NCBI GenBank assembly: GCA_023150475.1
Contig: JAKLKU010000003.1
Location: forward strand, 62,001 to 126,000
Reading direction: 5' to 3'
DNA: 64,000 nt
Source: Planctomycetota bacterium
Lineage (GTDB): Bacteria; Planctomycetota; UBA1135; GCA-002686595
In this document: piece by piece, positions 45,378 through 54,674 of the stretch
Position numbering within the stretch: the first letter of the stretch is position 1
How the letters are laid out: the number at the start of each line of letters is the position of its first letter
Program-made: the position numbers and the translations under genes
The notes under the pieces: generated by a model
Told to the model about the DNA's origin: nothing
The model's input: the letters and a program-made list of their open reading frames with translations, nothing else
The model's database searches: none

Positions 45378-47843
45378 TCAGGGCTTCCATCGCGAGAGCC
45401 GCAAGGCATTCGCGATCACCGAGACCGAGCTCAGGCTCATCGCGGCGCCCGCGAGCATCGGGTTCAGGGTCCAGCCGAAGATCGGGTAGAGCGCTCCGGC
45501 CGCGAGCGGCACGCCGAGCAGGTTGTAGCCGAACGCGAAGAACAGGTTCTGGCGGATGTTCGCCATCACGGCGCGCGAGAGTCGTCGCGCACGCAACAGT
45601 CCATCGAGTTCGCCGCGCAGCAGCGTGACGTCCGCGCTTTCGAGCGCGACGTCGGAACCGGTGCCGAGCGCGATGCCGACCGCCGCCCGCGCGAGCGCCG
45701 GCGCGTCGTTCACGCCGTCGCCGACCATCGCGACGGTCGCACCGTCTCGCTCCAACCGCTCGATCACTTCGGCCTTGTCGGTCGGCAGCACGTCGGCGTG
45801 CACGGCGTCGATGCCGAGCTCCTCGGCGACGCGCCGCGCCGTGACCGCGTGGTCACCGGTCAGCATCACGATCTTCATGCCATCGCGCCGCAAGTCGTCG
45901 AGCACGCGTCGCGCAGCGGGCTTGATCCGGTCGGCGAGCGCGAGCACACCGGCGAGTCGGCCGTCGATCGCGACCCAGATGACCACTCGACCGGCACTGC
46001 GCAGTTCGGCGGCACGCTTCCCGAGCGCGACGGTCGCGATCCCGCGGGCCGCGAGATGCGCTTCCTTGCCGATCGAAACCTCACGACCGTCGACGCGCGC
46101 GTCGATGCCTTGTCCAGGCCGGCTCTCGAAGTTCGCGACGGGCACGAGCTCGAGCCCGTGCGCATCAGCCGCCGCGAGCAGCGCGTGCGCCAACGGATGT
46201 TCGCTCGCGCGCTCCGCCGACGCGGCGAGCCGCAGCAGCTCGTCGTCGACGAAACCGTCCGCAGTCACGACTTCGACCAACGTCGGTTTGCCTTCGGTGA
46301 GCGTGCCGGTCTTGTCGAGCACGATCGTGTCGACGCGTTCGAGCACTTGGAACGCCTTCGCGTCGCGCACCAGGACGCCGGCTCGCGCCGCGCGCCCCGT
46401 GCCGACCATCACCGACATCGGTGTCGCGAGACCGAGCGCGCACGGACACGCGATGATCAAGACGGCGACGGCGTTGACGAGCGCGTGGGCGAAACGCGGC
46501 TCGGGCCCGAGGGTCCCCCACAACAACGCGGCAAGCGCGGAGACCAAGACCACGGCCGGCACGAACCACGCCGAGACGACGTCGGCGAGATCCTGGATCG
46601 GCGCGCGACTGCGCTGTGCCTCGCCGACGCGGGCGACGATGCGCGCGAGCAGCGTCTCCTTGCCGATTCGCTCGGCGCGCAGGACGAACGATCCGTGCAG
46701 GTTCTGGGTGCCGGCGCTCACTGCATCGCCTCGGGTCTTCGCGACGGGCTCCGCTTCGCCGGTGAGCATCGATTCGTCGAGCTCGCTCGCTCCGTCCTCG
46801 AGCACGCCGTCGACCGGCACCCGTTCGCCGGGCCGCACGCGCAGACGATCGCCGACCTGCACGTGCTCGAGCCTCACGTCGCGCTCGGCGCCGTCATCTT
46901 CGATCCGCCGCGCGCTCTCCGGTGAGAGTTCGAGCAAGCCGCGGATCGCGCCCGACGTCGCTCGCCGCGCGCGCAGTTCGAGGACTTGCCCGAGCCAGAC
47001 CAACGTGACGATCACCGCCGCGGCTTCGAAGTAGAGCGGCGCGCCGTGCCCGTGCGCGAGCCCGTGCGGCAGCGCGTGCGGGAACAGCGTGGCGAAGACG
47101 CTGAAACCGTACGCGGCGAGCGTGCCGAGCGCGATCAGCGTGAACATGTTCGGCTTGCGGTTCACGAGCGACGTCCACGCGCGCCGGAGGAACGGCAAGG
47201 CGATCCAGCCCATCACGGGCGTCGCGAGCGCGAGCTGGAGCCACGCGGACGCGCGCGGCGACACGAATTCGCCAACGAACTCGGGCGCGAGCATCTCGCC
47301 CATCGAGAGCGCGAAGATCGGCAGCGTCAGCGCGAGGCTCGCGCGGAAGCTCCGGTTGGCGCGGAGCAATTCTTCCTGCGTGCCGTCGGCGAGGGTCGCG
47401 ACGCGCGGCTCGAGCGGCATCCCGCAGATCGGGCAGTCGCCGGGCTCGTGGCGGACGACCTCGGGATGCATCGGACACACCCACTCGGTGCGTGTCGACG
47501 CGACGGGCGTCTCGCGTTCGAGCGCCATGCCGCAGATTGGGCAATCCCCCGGCTCGGTCGCGCGGACTTCGGGATCCATCGGGCAGATGAAGGCCTCGCC
47601 CGAACGCGCGCTCGACGAGCGGCACGCGTCGTGCGCGACGTGCGCGTCGTGCGCGTCGTGATCGGGGTGCGCGGCTTGCGCGGAGTACACGGTGTGCGGC
47701 ACTCGCGCCGCCTCGAGGCTCGGCGCAGCGATCGAGTCCGTGACGTCGGCGCGCTCGCCGCGCGCGTGCCGCGTGTGAGCTCGTTCGCAGCACGCGCTCG
47801 ATGTGCAGTCTTGGCGGTCGGCAGCGCTCTTCGTGGCGTCCAT
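45378..47843 (-). CDS. copA: Copper-translocating P1B-type ATPase with two YHS-like metal-binding repeats
   Basis: Encodes 821 residues from the ATG at 47843, which has GAGGAG ~10 bases upstream; the GTG at 47873 has no such site. The N-terminus is His/Asp/Cys-rich, then two heavy-metal-binding repeats with CPMxPE...PGxCPxCGM at residues ~87-110 and ~123-146 replace the usual ferredoxin-like domains. Membrane helices follow, the transport motif ACPCALGLATP, the phosphorylation site DKTGT (Asp510), GDGVNDAPAL and C-terminal helices. The CPC motif and repeats indicate Cu(I) export. It is the last gene of the cupredoxin-sigma-ATPase operon. Confidence 0.95.
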   Translation of the reverse strand: MDATKSAADRQDCTSSACCERAHTRHARGERADVTDSIAAPSLEAARVPHTVYSAQAAHPDHDAHDAHVAHDACRSSSARSGEAFICPMDPEVRATEPGDCPICGMALERETPVASTRTEWVCPMHPEVVRHEPGDCPICGMPLEPRVATLADGTQEELLRANRSFRASLALTLPIFALSMGEMLAPEFVGEFVSPRASAWLQLALATPVMGWIALPFLRRAWTSLVNRKPNMFTLIALGTLAAYGFSVFATLFPHALPHGLAHGHGAPLYFEAAAVIVTLVWLGQVLELRARRATSGAIRGLLELSPESARRIEDDGAERDVRLEHVQVGDRLRVRPGERVPVDGVLEDGASELDESMLTGEAEPVAKTRGDAVSAGTQNLHGSFVLRAERIGKETLLARIVARVGEAQRSRAPIQDLADVVSAWFVPAVVLVSALAALLWGTLGPEPRFAHALVNAVAVLIIACPCALGLATPMSVMVGTGRAARAGVLVRDAKAFQVLERVDTIVLDKTGTLTEGKPTLVEVVTADGFVDDELLRLAASAERASEHPLAHALLAAADAHGLELVPVANFESRPGQGIDARVDGREVSIGKEAHLAARGIATVALGKRAAELRSAGRVVIWVAIDGRLAGVLALADRIKPAARRVLDDLRRDGMKIVMLTGDHAVTARRVAEELGIDAVHADVLPTDKAEVIERLERDGATVAMVGDGVNDAPALARAAVGIALGTGSDVALESADVTLLRGELDGLLRARRLSRAVMANIRQNLFFAFGYNLLGVPLAAGALYPIFGWTLNPMLAGAAMSLSSVSVIANALRLSRWKP

Positions 47844-47921
47844 GGTCGGCAACTCCTCGTATGGGGTTGCCACGGCCGACGCGGGGCTCGTGTGGGTCTT
47901 ACGGAGAAACCGCGATTCGCG

Positions 47922-48575
47922 TCAGTGCGCGTGCGAGTGCCCGGGCCCGCGTTCGTGCCCCGGCCCGTGCCGATGCTCGGGCTCGGGCTCGGGCTTGGGC
48001 TCGGGCTTGGGCTTGGGCTCGGACCGCGAGCACGTGCAATCGAAGCAGCCGTGCTCCGCGCAGGTGCGGCACGAGCGCACGACTTCGTCGCGCAAGGCCT
48101 CGCGAGCTCGGAAGACCCGCACCGCGGCGTTGTTCGCCGTGATGCCGACCTCGCTCGCGAAGTCCTTCACGGCGACGCCTTCGAGGTCGACGCGACGCAG
48201 CGCGGCCGCGTACTCCGGTTTCAAGGTCGTCGAGAGCTCCACGACGCAGCGGCAGGCGATCGACTGGAGCTCGGCATCGTCGGAACGCTCCTCGAGCTCC
48301 GCGTCGTCGACTTCGAGGCCACGCGCGCCCGAGGCCGAGCGCCGGCGACGATCGATCAGCGCGTTGCGCAGCACGCGATAGAACCACGCGGTCGCGGATT
48401 CGCCGTCGCGCAGCGCGCTCGCCTTGTCGAGGCTTTTCACGAACGCGTCCTGGAGGATGTCCTCGGCGAGCGCGCGATCGCCGACGCGGCGCTCGACGAA
48501 CGCCAGGAACTCGCGATGGCGCTCGACCAGCTTGGCGATCACGGCGGCGGCCGGCGGCTCGGAGGGCGACGTCAT
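47922..48575 (-). CDS. ECF-type sigma factor with Cys/His-rich metal-binding tail
   Basis: Encodes 217 residues from the ATG at 48575 (AAGGAAG upstream). Sigma region 2 spans ~15-80 (VGDRALAEDILQDAFVK; TAWFYRVLRNALIDRRRR). Region 4 spans ~110-160, with a helix-turn-helix in VAVKDFASEVGITANNAAVRVFRAREAL. The tail begins CRTCAEHGCFDCTC, then Pro/Lys/Glu repeats, then HRHGPGHERGPGHSHAH. Such tails replace a separate anti-sigma factor; in Myxococcus CorE a Cys-rich tail senses copper. Placement between cupredoxin and copper ATPase genes points to copper control. An ECF-like promoter lies at 48950. Confidence 0.9.
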   Translation of the reverse strand: MTSPSEPPAAAVIAKLVERHREFLAFVERRVGDRALAEDILQDAFVKSLDKASALRDGESATAWFYRVLRNALIDRRRRSASGARGLEVDDAELEERSDDAELQSIACRCVVELSTTLKPEYAAALRRVDLEGVAVKDFASEVGITANNAAVRVFRAREALRDEVVRSCRTCAEHGCFDCTCSRSEPKPKPEPKPEPEPEHRHGPGHERGPGHSHAH

Positions 48576-48621
48576 GCTTCCTTCATCGCACTCCGAGCCG
48601 CAGCGCACAAGGCATGCGGCG

Positions 48622-48930
48622 TCAGGAGCGCCGCACTCGCACCACGCCGCGCAGCATGTTCATGCCGCACGTGAACGAATAGTCGCCAGGGGCGAGCGCG
48701 GGCAGGTCGAGGGCGACGCGCTCGCCGTAGGGCAGCCCGCGGCGCAAGCCGAGCCCGGGGAAGACGACGTCGCGGCTGCAGGCGCTCTGTTCGCGGCGTT
48801 CGAACGTGAGGCGCAACGGAACGCCGGCGGGCACGTCGAGCTCGCGCGGGTGGTAGCCGCGCTCCACGAGCACGTTGAACTCGGTCGCTTGGGCGTCGGA
48901 GGCGGTCGGAGATTGGTCGGAACGGTTCAT
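48622..48930 (-). CDS. Small cupredoxin-domain protein
   Basis: Encodes 102 residues from the ATG at 48930 (AAAGGA upstream). It is a cupredoxin-like beta fold: [35 protein letters not shown] with a Cys, and [14 protein letters not shown], where Cys and Met residues are placed as in copper-binding plastocyanin-like proteins. No signal peptide is seen, so it may be a cytoplasmic copper carrier or the start may be incomplete. It is the first gene of the minus-strand copper operon, 46 bases before the sigma factor gene. Confidence 0.85.
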   Translation of the reverse strand: MNRSDQSPTASDAQATEFNVLVERGYHPRELDVPAGVPLRLTFERREQSACSRDVVFPGLGLRRGLPYGERVALDLPALAPGDYSFTCGMNMLRGVVRVRRS

Positions 48931-48949
48931 GTGGATGTCCTTTCGGTTG

Positions 48950-48976
48950 GGAACCGGCCCAGCGGACGCAGCCGTC
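48950..48976 (+). promoter_or_regulatory. ECF-sigma-type promoter
   Basis: GGAACC (48950-48955) is separated by 17 bases from CGTC (48973-48976), the general -35/-10 pattern of ECF sigma factors, and points toward the lipoprotein-efflux-oxidase operon. The ECF factor encoded 400 bases away is the natural candidate to read it. Confidence 0.5.
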
Positions 48977-49013
48977 AACGCGGGATTACGGCAGAAACGG
49001 GCGCGATCGGTTT

Positions 49014-49041
49014 CTCGCGCCTCCGCGTAATGCGGCGCGAG
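49014..49041 (+). other. Leader hairpin of the copper operon
   Basis: CTCGCGCC (49014-49021) pairs with GGCGCGAG (49034-49041) over a 12-base loop, inside the ~105-base leader expected from the promoter at 48950. Function unknown. Confidence 0.35.
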
Positions 49042-49091
49042 ACGGCGCGTCGGCGTTGCTGCGAGCGAGAGAGCTCGTGAAAGGAACGCCC

Positions 49092-49424
49092 ATGACCCCG
49101 AACTCACTTCCGCTGGTGCTCGCGAGCGTGCTCGCCGCCGGCTGCACCGCCGTCTGGCGGCCGACTCCGCTCTCCGAGCGACATCCGGCGCGCGCTGAGG
49201 CGCCGCACCCGGCGCCGGTGCGCGTATTCGACCCGCTCGACGTGTTGCCGGGCACCGACGCGCGAGGCGCGCAGACGACTCCGCCGGCCTCGACGGAGGA
49301 CGCGAGCGTCGAGATCGCGCGCTGGACGTGCCCGATGCACCCGGAAATCGTCCGCGACGCGCCGGGAGAGTGCCCGGAGTGCGGGATGACGCTCGTGCCG
49401 TTGCACGCGGAGCTCGAACGATGA
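49092..49424 (+). CDS. Lipoprotein with heavy-metal-binding domain
   Basis: Encodes 110 residues from the ATG at 49092 (AAAGGA upstream). The signal ends in a lipobox VLAAGC (Cys18). A Pro/Ala-rich linker leads to one heavy-metal-binding repeat, [20 protein letters not shown], of the same kind as the two in the copper ATPase. It probably captures copper at the outer face of a membrane. The stop overlaps the next start (ATGA). Confidence 0.88.
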   Translation: MTPNSLPLVLASVLAAGCTAVWRPTPLSERHPARAEAPHPAPVRVFDPLDVLPGTDARGAQTTPPASTEDASVEIARWTCPMHPEIVRDAPGECPECGMTLVPLHAELER

Positions 49425-50872
49425 ACACGCTCGCTCCGCTCGCGGCCGCGGCGTTGTTCGTGGTCGCCGCTTGCGTCGCGCCGGATCCGGAAGGTGCCCG
49501 ACGAAACGCCCTCGAGCTCGCCGACACGGCGCTCGGATTCGCGGAACGGAGTTCGCTCGACGCAGCGAGCGGCACGACCGATTCCGTGACCCGCCGGCTC
49601 GAAGCACCGCTCGACGCCGACGCGGCCGTCGCGATCGCGCTCGCGCGTCACCGCGGTCTGCACGCCGAGCTCGCGAGGCTCGGTGTCGCCGCCGCGGATC
49701 TCGCCGAGGCCGGCACGCTCTCGAATCCGACGCTCGGCGTCGGCGTGCGCTTCGAACGCGGCACCGCCGGCGTCGGTCGGCCGGAGTTCGCGCTGGCGCA
49801 GAGCCTCGTCGAGCTCGTGACGCGCCGGCAGCGCGTCGCAGGGGCCCGCGCCGCGCTCGAAGTCGCGCAACGCGAAGTCGCCCGCGCGCTCGTCGACCAC
49901 GCCTTCGAAACCCGCGCCGCATTCTTCCGTGCGTTGGCCGCGACCGAGCTCGCCGAACTCGCGGGGACGGCCGCGGAAGCGGCGTCGCTCGAGGTCGAGC
50001 TCGCGGAACGCCTGCACGCAGCGGGCAATCTGAACGAACGCGAGCTCGCGCTCGCGACCGCGGAGTCCGAGAGCGCGCGTCTGGAGCACTCGCGCGCCGT
50101 CGACGAGCGCGACGCGACGCGCGAGGCATTGACGCAGGCGCTGGGCCTCTTTGGCGACGAGGCCGCCGCGTGGCGACTCCCCGAACGCCTGCCCGAGTTC
50201 CCCAACGCGGATCCCGTAGTCGGCGAACGGGCCACGAGCGGCGGCGACGTCGAGCTCGACGTCGAAGCGTACGCGATCCAGCACCGACTGGACCTCGCCG
50301 CGGCGTTCGCGCGCGTCGTCGCGCACGGCAACGCGCTCGGCAGCGTGCGCCGCACGCGCTGGATGCCGGACTTCGTGCTCGGCGTCGGAGGCGAGCGCGA
50401 GGACGGTTCGTGGAGCTTCGGACCGGAAGCCGAGTTCTCGTTGCCGATCTTCGATCGCGGCGCGGCCGCGATCGCCGGCAAGAGCGCGGAGCTCGAAGCT
50501 GCCGAGCACGACCTCGCCGCGCTCGCGGCTCGGATCCGCAGCGAAGCACGCGCCGCGTACGCGAAGCGAGTCCACGCACTCGCTCGGCTACGGCATCTCG
50601 AGACACGCGTGTGGCCGGCCGAACGACGCGCGTTCGACGCGACTCGGCGCGAGTTCGACGCGATGCTCGTCGGCGTCTTCGAGCTGCTGCGCGCGAAACG
50701 CGCGGAAGTCGCGACGGCGATGCTCGTTGTCGAAGCTCGGCGCGACGCGTGGCTCGCCGACGGAGAGCTCGCGCGCGTCCTCGGGAGCCCGTTGCCGGCG
50801 GTCGCTCGACCGCAAGCAGCGCATGCAGAACCGACCTACTCAGAGTCCGACGTCCACGTCCACGGAGATTGA
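49421..50872 (+). CDS. TolC/CusC-like outer-membrane efflux protein
   Basis: Encodes 483 residues. The start is a lipoprotein signal (LFVVAACVA). Two TolC-type repeats follow: [19 protein letters not shown] ... [14 protein letters not shown] in the first, and [17 protein letters not shown] ... [12 protein letters not shown] in the second, each with long helices and two beta strands. The family forms trimeric outer-membrane tunnels for RND pumps. The usual partners (CusA-type pump and CusB-type adaptor) are missing from this cluster, which is odd. A His-rich end (HVHGD) may touch copper. It is followed after 1 base by the multicopper oxidase gene. Confidence 0.9.
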   Translation: MNTLAPLAAAALFVVAACVAPDPEGARRNALELADTALGFAERSSLDAASGTTDSVTRRLEAPLDADAAVAIALARHRGLHAELARLGVAAADLAEAGTLSNPTLGVGVRFERGTAGVGRPEFALAQSLVELVTRRQRVAGARAALEVAQREVARALVDHAFETRAAFFRALAATELAELAGTAAEAASLEVELAERLHAAGNLNERELALATAESESARLEHSRAVDERDATREALTQALGLFGDEAAAWRLPERLPEFPNADPVVGERATSGGDVELDVEAYAIQHRLDLAAAFARVVAHGNALGSVRRTRWMPDFVLGVGGEREDGSWSFGPEAEFSLPIFDRGAAAIAGKSAELEAAEHDLAALAARIRSEARAAYAKRVHALARLRHLETRVWPAERRAFDATRREFDAMLVGVFELLRAKRAEVATAMLVVEARRDAWLADGELARVLGSPLPAVARPQAAHAEPTYSESDVHVHGD

Positions 50873-50873
50873 C

Positions 50874-52097
50874 ATGCTCGACCGACGCAACTTCCTCTTC
50901 AGCACCGGCGCCGCGCTCGCGGCGGCCAACGTTTCGAGTTGGTCGACGACGATGCGCGAAGGCACCAGCGGGTTCACTCCCGTCGTCACGCCGAACGGCA
51001 GCACGCTCGCGTACGAACTCGACGGCGACGTGAAAGTGTTCCGCCTGGTCGCCGAGCCGATCGAACGCGAGTTCGCGCCCGGCATGCTCGTGCGTGCTTG
51101 GGGCTACAACGGCGAGACGCCCGGCCCGACGATCGAATGCGTGCAAGGTGATCGCGTGCGCATCTTGGTCACCAACCGACTGCCCGAGCACACGACGATC
51201 CACTGGCACGGCCTGCGCCTGCCGAACGGCATGGACGGCGTCGGTGGGCTCAACCAGGCGCCGATCCGCCCCGGCGAGACGTGGGCCTACGAGTTCGTCG
51301 TGCGCGATGCGGGCACCTTCATGTACCACCCGCATGCCGACGAGATGCTCCAGATGGCGGTCGGACTGATGGGCATGTTCATCGTGCATCCGCGCGTCGA
51401 CGACGAGCGCGTCGATCGCGACTTCGTGCTCCTGCCGCACGAGTGGGCGATCCACCCTGGCACGTACCGACCGGATCCGACGGTGATGACCGACTTCAAC
51501 CTCTTCACGTTCAACGGCAAGGTGTTCCCCGCGATCGAACCGCTCGTGGTCCGCACCGGCGAACGTGTGAGGCTGCGCATCGGCAACCTCAGCATGGACT
51601 CGCATCCGATCCACTTGCACGGTTACTCGTTCGACGTCACCGCGACCGACGGCGGACGCATCCCGAAGTCCGCGCGTTGGCCGCAGACCACCGTGAACGT
51701 GCCGGTCGGCAGCACGCGCGACGTCGAGTGGATCGCGGACGCGCCCGGAGACTGGGCGCTGCATTGCCACAAGTCCCACCACACGATGAACGCGATGGGT
51801 CACGGGTTGCCGAACCTGCTCGGCGCCGACGTGCAGGACCTCGAAGCGCGGCTGAAGCGGCTCGTGCCCGGCGCGATGTTGATGGGCTCCGACGGCATGG
51901 CGGCCCACGCCGCTCACGGCGAGCACATGCAACGCCCGCCGAACACGCTGCCGATGATGACCGGCACCGGGCCCTACGGCTCGCTCGAGATGGGCGGGAT
52001 GTTCACGGTGCTCAAGGTCCGCGACGAGATCGCGCCGGGCGTCGATCCGGGTTGGTACGAACAACCTCCGGGAACCAGCGCGCGCCGCGTCGAGTGA
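50874..52097 (+). CDS. Multicopper oxidase, Tat-exported
   Basis: Encodes 407 residues from the ATG at 50874. The N-terminus DRRNFLFSTGAALAA is a twin-arginine-type signal. Copper ligands are all present: HWHG and HPHAD (first domain), HPIHLHG, and HCHKSHHTMNAM (type 1/type 3 site with Met ligand). A Met/His-rich segment near residues 335-365 resembles those that help CueO-type enzymes oxidise Cu(I). It probably detoxifies cuprous ions in the periplasm. It is the last gene of the lipoprotein-TolC-oxidase operon and ends at a perfect hairpin. Confidence 0.94.
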   Translation: MLDRRNFLFSTGAALAAANVSSWSTTMREGTSGFTPVVTPNGSTLAYELDGDVKVFRLVAEPIEREFAPGMLVRAWGYNGETPGPTIECVQGDRVRILVTNRLPEHTTIHWHGLRLPNGMDGVGGLNQAPIRPGETWAYEFVVRDAGTFMYHPHADEMLQMAVGLMGMFIVHPRVDDERVDRDFVLLPHEWAIHPGTYRPDPTVMTDFNLFTFNGKVFPAIEPLVVRTGERVRLRIGNLSMDSHPIHLHGYSFDVTATDGGRIPKSARWPQTTVNVPVGSTRDVEWIADAPGDWALHCHKSHHTMNAMGHGLPNLLGADVQDLEARLKRLVPGAMLMGSDGMAAHAAHGEHMQRPPNTLPMMTGTGPYGSLEMGGMFTVLKVRDEIAPGVDPGWYEQPPGTSARRVE

Positions 52098-52107
52098 GCC
52101 CGAAACG

Positions 52108-52142
52108 ACGACGGACGCGAGATTCGATCTCGCGTCCGTCGT
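52108..52142. terminator. Bidirectional hairpin terminator
   Basis: ACGACGGACGCGAGAT (52108-52123) pairs perfectly with ATCTCGCGTCCGTCGT (52127-52142), a 16-bp stem with TCG loop, between the convergent oxidase and glutamine synthetase genes. Confidence 0.8.
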
Positions 52143-52172
52143 GTCGCGGACGTTCGCCGGAGCTCTCGAGCC

Positions 52173-53609
52173 CTAGAACTTGTTCCAGAGGTACTGGTTC
52201 GTGACCTCGTGGTGGAACTGGACCTCGGAGGCCTTGACCATCGTGCCGAGCGCCTTCGGGCAACGTTCGGCGGACGCGAGTTTGATCTCCGCGAACTTGC
52301 CGTGGACGTTCTCACCGAAGAGGTCGGTCGACCACTGGCTCTGCTTGAAGAGCCGAATCGCGTCGAAGATGTTGTCGGGCAGGAAGCGAGTGCGCGCGCG
52401 CTTCGCTTCGTCCTTCTCGCCGTTCGGACCTTCGAAGCCGGTGCGGAAGAGCGTGTAGAGCGCTTGGTAGATGTTGGTGTCGGGACCGACCGAACGGATC
52501 TCGATCCGCGCGCTCTTCTCGTTGCCGAGCGGGATGCGGATCATCGAGCCGCGGTCGATCGGGCTCACCTTGATCTGGTTCGGCGCTTCGAAGTGCGGAT
52601 CGAGGCGGCGGTACGCGTTGACGCTCGGGTTGAGCACCAGGCAGATGTCCTGCGCGCTCGCGAGGATGCGGTCGATGAACTCCCACGCGAGCTTCGACAC
52701 GCCTTCCTGACCGTTCTTGTCGTAGAAGAGGTTCTTGCCGCCCTTCCCGACCGAGATGTTGGTGTGCGCGCCGCTGCCGTTGATGCCGACGACCGGCTTC
52801 GGCAGGAACGACGCCGTCATGTCCATCTTCGCCGCGACTTGGCGGCAGAGCAGCTTGTAGAGCTGGTACTGGTCGGAGGCGATCAGCGCTTCCGAGTAGG
52901 AGAAGTTCATCTCGAACTGCGACGGCGCGACTTCGGGGTGGTCCTTCTCGTTCGCGAAGCCCATCGCGCGCTGAGCTTCCGCGGCCCAGTCGATGAACTT
53001 GCGCAGCGGGTCGGACGGCAGCGAGTGGTAGTAACCGCCGGTCGAGCAGTACTCGAACTTGCCGGTCTCGTGGAAGTGGCGCTCCGCGTCGCGGCCCTTG
53101 AACAGGAAGCCTTCGATCTCGTTCGCCGCGTAGCAGGTCTGTCCCGTCTTCTGGTAGAGCTTTGCGAGGAACTGCTTCAGCCGGCTGCGCATGTCGCCTT
53201 CGTACGGCTGGCCGTCACGGCCGAAGACCTCGCCGAACACGAGCACCTTGCCCGGACCGAAGACGTCCGACGGCAACCAGTAGAACGCCGGCCAATCGAT
53301 GCCGAGGCGCAGGTCGCTCTCGGACTGCTGAGAGAAGCCGCGGATCGACGAACCGTCGAAGGTCAGGTTGTCGTAGCTCTTCAGCAGGAACTTCTTGTCG
53401 TAGTCGAGCATGTGCAGCCGACCTTCGAGGTCGGTGAAGCACACGGTGACCGCCTTGATGCGTTTCTCGCCTTCGAGGTACTTGATGCGCTCCTTGCGCA
53501 TCTTCTCGGCGTCGACGCGATCGAGACGTTGTTGTTTCGCGGCGAGGTTCATCTCCTCGAGCTGGTCGTACGGGATCTCGAGGAAGTCGCGCAGCGGGGT
53601 GGTTTCCAT
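52173..53609 (-). CDS. glnA: Glutamine synthetase
   Basis: Encodes 478 residues from the ATG at 53609, with GGAG ~9 bases upstream. The beta-Grasp end shows LTFDGSSIRGFSQ. The catalytic domain has ANEIEGFLF, PEVAPSQFEMNFSYSEAL, GINGSGAHTNISV (nucleotide and ammonia pocket), SARIEIRSVGPDTNIYQAL and the terminal barrel. It makes glutamine from glutamate, ammonia and ATP. I do not see the adenylylation-loop Tyr motif (NLYDLPPEE type) of enteric GlnA, so control may be transcriptional or by feedback. It is well separated in sequence from the second synthetase at 20662 and stands alone. Confidence 0.93.
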   Translation of the reverse strand: METTPLRDFLEIPYDQLEEMNLAAKQQRLDRVDAEKMRKERIKYLEGEKRIKAVTVCFTDLEGRLHMLDYDKKFLLKSYDNLTFDGSSIRGFSQQSESDLRLGIDWPAFYWLPSDVFGPGKVLVFGEVFGRDGQPYEGDMRSRLKQFLAKLYQKTGQTCYAANEIEGFLFKGRDAERHFHETGKFEYCSTGGYYHSLPSDPLRKFIDWAAEAQRAMGFANEKDHPEVAPSQFEMNFSYSEALIASDQYQLYKLLCRQVAAKMDMTASFLPKPVVGINGSGAHTNISVGKGGKNLFYDKNGQEGVSKLAWEFIDRILASAQDICLVLNPSVNAYRRLDPHFEAPNQIKVSPIDRGSMIRIPLGNEKSARIEIRSVGPDTNIYQALYTLFRTGFEGPNGEKDEAKRARTRFLPDNIFDAIRLFKQSQWSTDLFGENVHGKFAEIKLASAERCPKALGTMVKASEVQFHHEVTNQYLWNKF

Positions 53610-53881
53610 CGTCCAATGCTCCGGGTCGGGCTGGGGGATTCGGGTGTTCGGGGTGGGGTCTCGGCGGTCGGGCGCGGGGCGTTCGGACCGAGCGCTGGAG
53701 TCTAAGCGCGCGTCTCCGAGCGCTAAATCCGTGGTTCCGAAGACTAAAAGCACTTGCCGCTAAGTCAAGCACCGCGTACCGGCGAAGCGTGGGCCGCTGC
53801 TAAACCTCGCCGGACCGACGGGTTGCGACGGCGGCGGCCCGAATTGACCGCGCCCAGTGCCTGCGTCACGATCCGCTGCGC

Positions 53882-54562
53882 GTGATCGGCCCCGATTCCT
53901 TCCGCCGCGTGCTGCGCACGGCGCTGCCGTGGCAGACGAACGGATTCGCGGTCGCGCTGCTCGCGGTCGCGGTGCCTGCCCTGCTCGCGTTCGACCTGCT
54001 GGCGCGCTGGGTCGACGGGCTCGCCATCCCGACCATGGCCGCCTGGTTCGGGCTGCTCGGCGCCGCCGTGTTCGTGTACGCGACGTGGCTCGAATCGCGA
54101 GCCCAGCAGGCGGGCAAGACGTCGTCTTGGATCACGGTCGCGGCCTGCCTCTGGAGCGTCGAATGGCTGCTGCGCGCGGTCTCGACGTTCGGGTGGCTCC
54201 AGTTCGCCGGTCTCGACACTTCGCGTGCCGTGCTCGCGGGCTTCGGCGGACTCTCGCTCGCGATGGGCATGCTCGCGCTCGTGCCGCCGTCGAACTTCCG
54301 GCGCGTGCGCGTGCAGTGGCGCACCGCCCGTGCACTGTTCGCGATCCAACTCGGCGTCTTCTTCGTGCTGCCGCTGGTCGGCATTTCGCTCGGCCGTCCG
54401 CTCGCCGAATGGCTTGGCTCGCGAGAGAGCTTCTCGGGGTGGATCCGCTCGATCCTGTGGATCGCGTTCGCCACTCCGCACGTCTACCTCTACCTCGCGC
54501 TCCGGAGCACGCGGGAGGCGTTCACTCGCCGAGAATCGGTCTCCGAGATCCTGCTGCGCTGA
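53882..54562 (+). CDS. Integral membrane protein of unknown function
   Basis: Encodes 226 residues from a GTG. Six hydrophobic segments are visible, including FAVALLAVAVPALLAFDLLA, MAAWFGLLGAAVFVYATWL, ITVAACLWSVEWLLRAV, AVLAGFGGLSLAMGMLALV, FAIQLGVFFVLPLVGISLG and ILWIAFATPHVYLYLAL. There is no motif that would assign transport or enzyme function. The start is not firmly fixed. Confidence 0.7.
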   Translation: MIGPDSFRRVLRTALPWQTNGFAVALLAVAVPALLAFDLLARWVDGLAIPTMAAWFGLLGAAVFVYATWLESRAQQAGKTSSWITVAACLWSVEWLLRAVSTFGWLQFAGLDTSRAVLAGFGGLSLAMGMLALVPPSNFRRVRVQWRTARALFAIQLGVFFVLPLVGISLGRPLAEWLGSRESFSGWIRSILWIAFATPHVYLYLALRSTREAFTRRESVSEILLR

Positions 54563-54653
54563 ACCCGCACGCCGCGAGGCGCTCCGCGGGCAGCCCGCGG
54601 ACGCAGTCGTCACGGCGCGCAACGCCGAGTAGGCGACTTCTTCCGCGGCCTGC

Positions 54654-54659
54654 TAGACT
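54654..54659 (+). promoter_or_regulatory. -10-like box TAGACT
   Basis: TAGACT ends 15 bases before the ATG at 54675, implying a leader of only a few bases. Confidence 0.3.
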
Positions 54660-54674
54660 CCCCGCCCTTTCGCC

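Noticed and set aside
47974..48020. GGGCTC/GGGCTT hexamer repeat as a separate element
   Set aside because: It is in frame inside the sigma factor gene and encodes its Pro/Lys/Glu linker.
53735..53770. Sigma-54 or consensus sigma-70 promoter before glnA
   Set aside because: A minus-strand TTGACT is present near 53763-53768, but neither a good -10 box nor the GG-N10-GC spacing of sigma-54 could be found.
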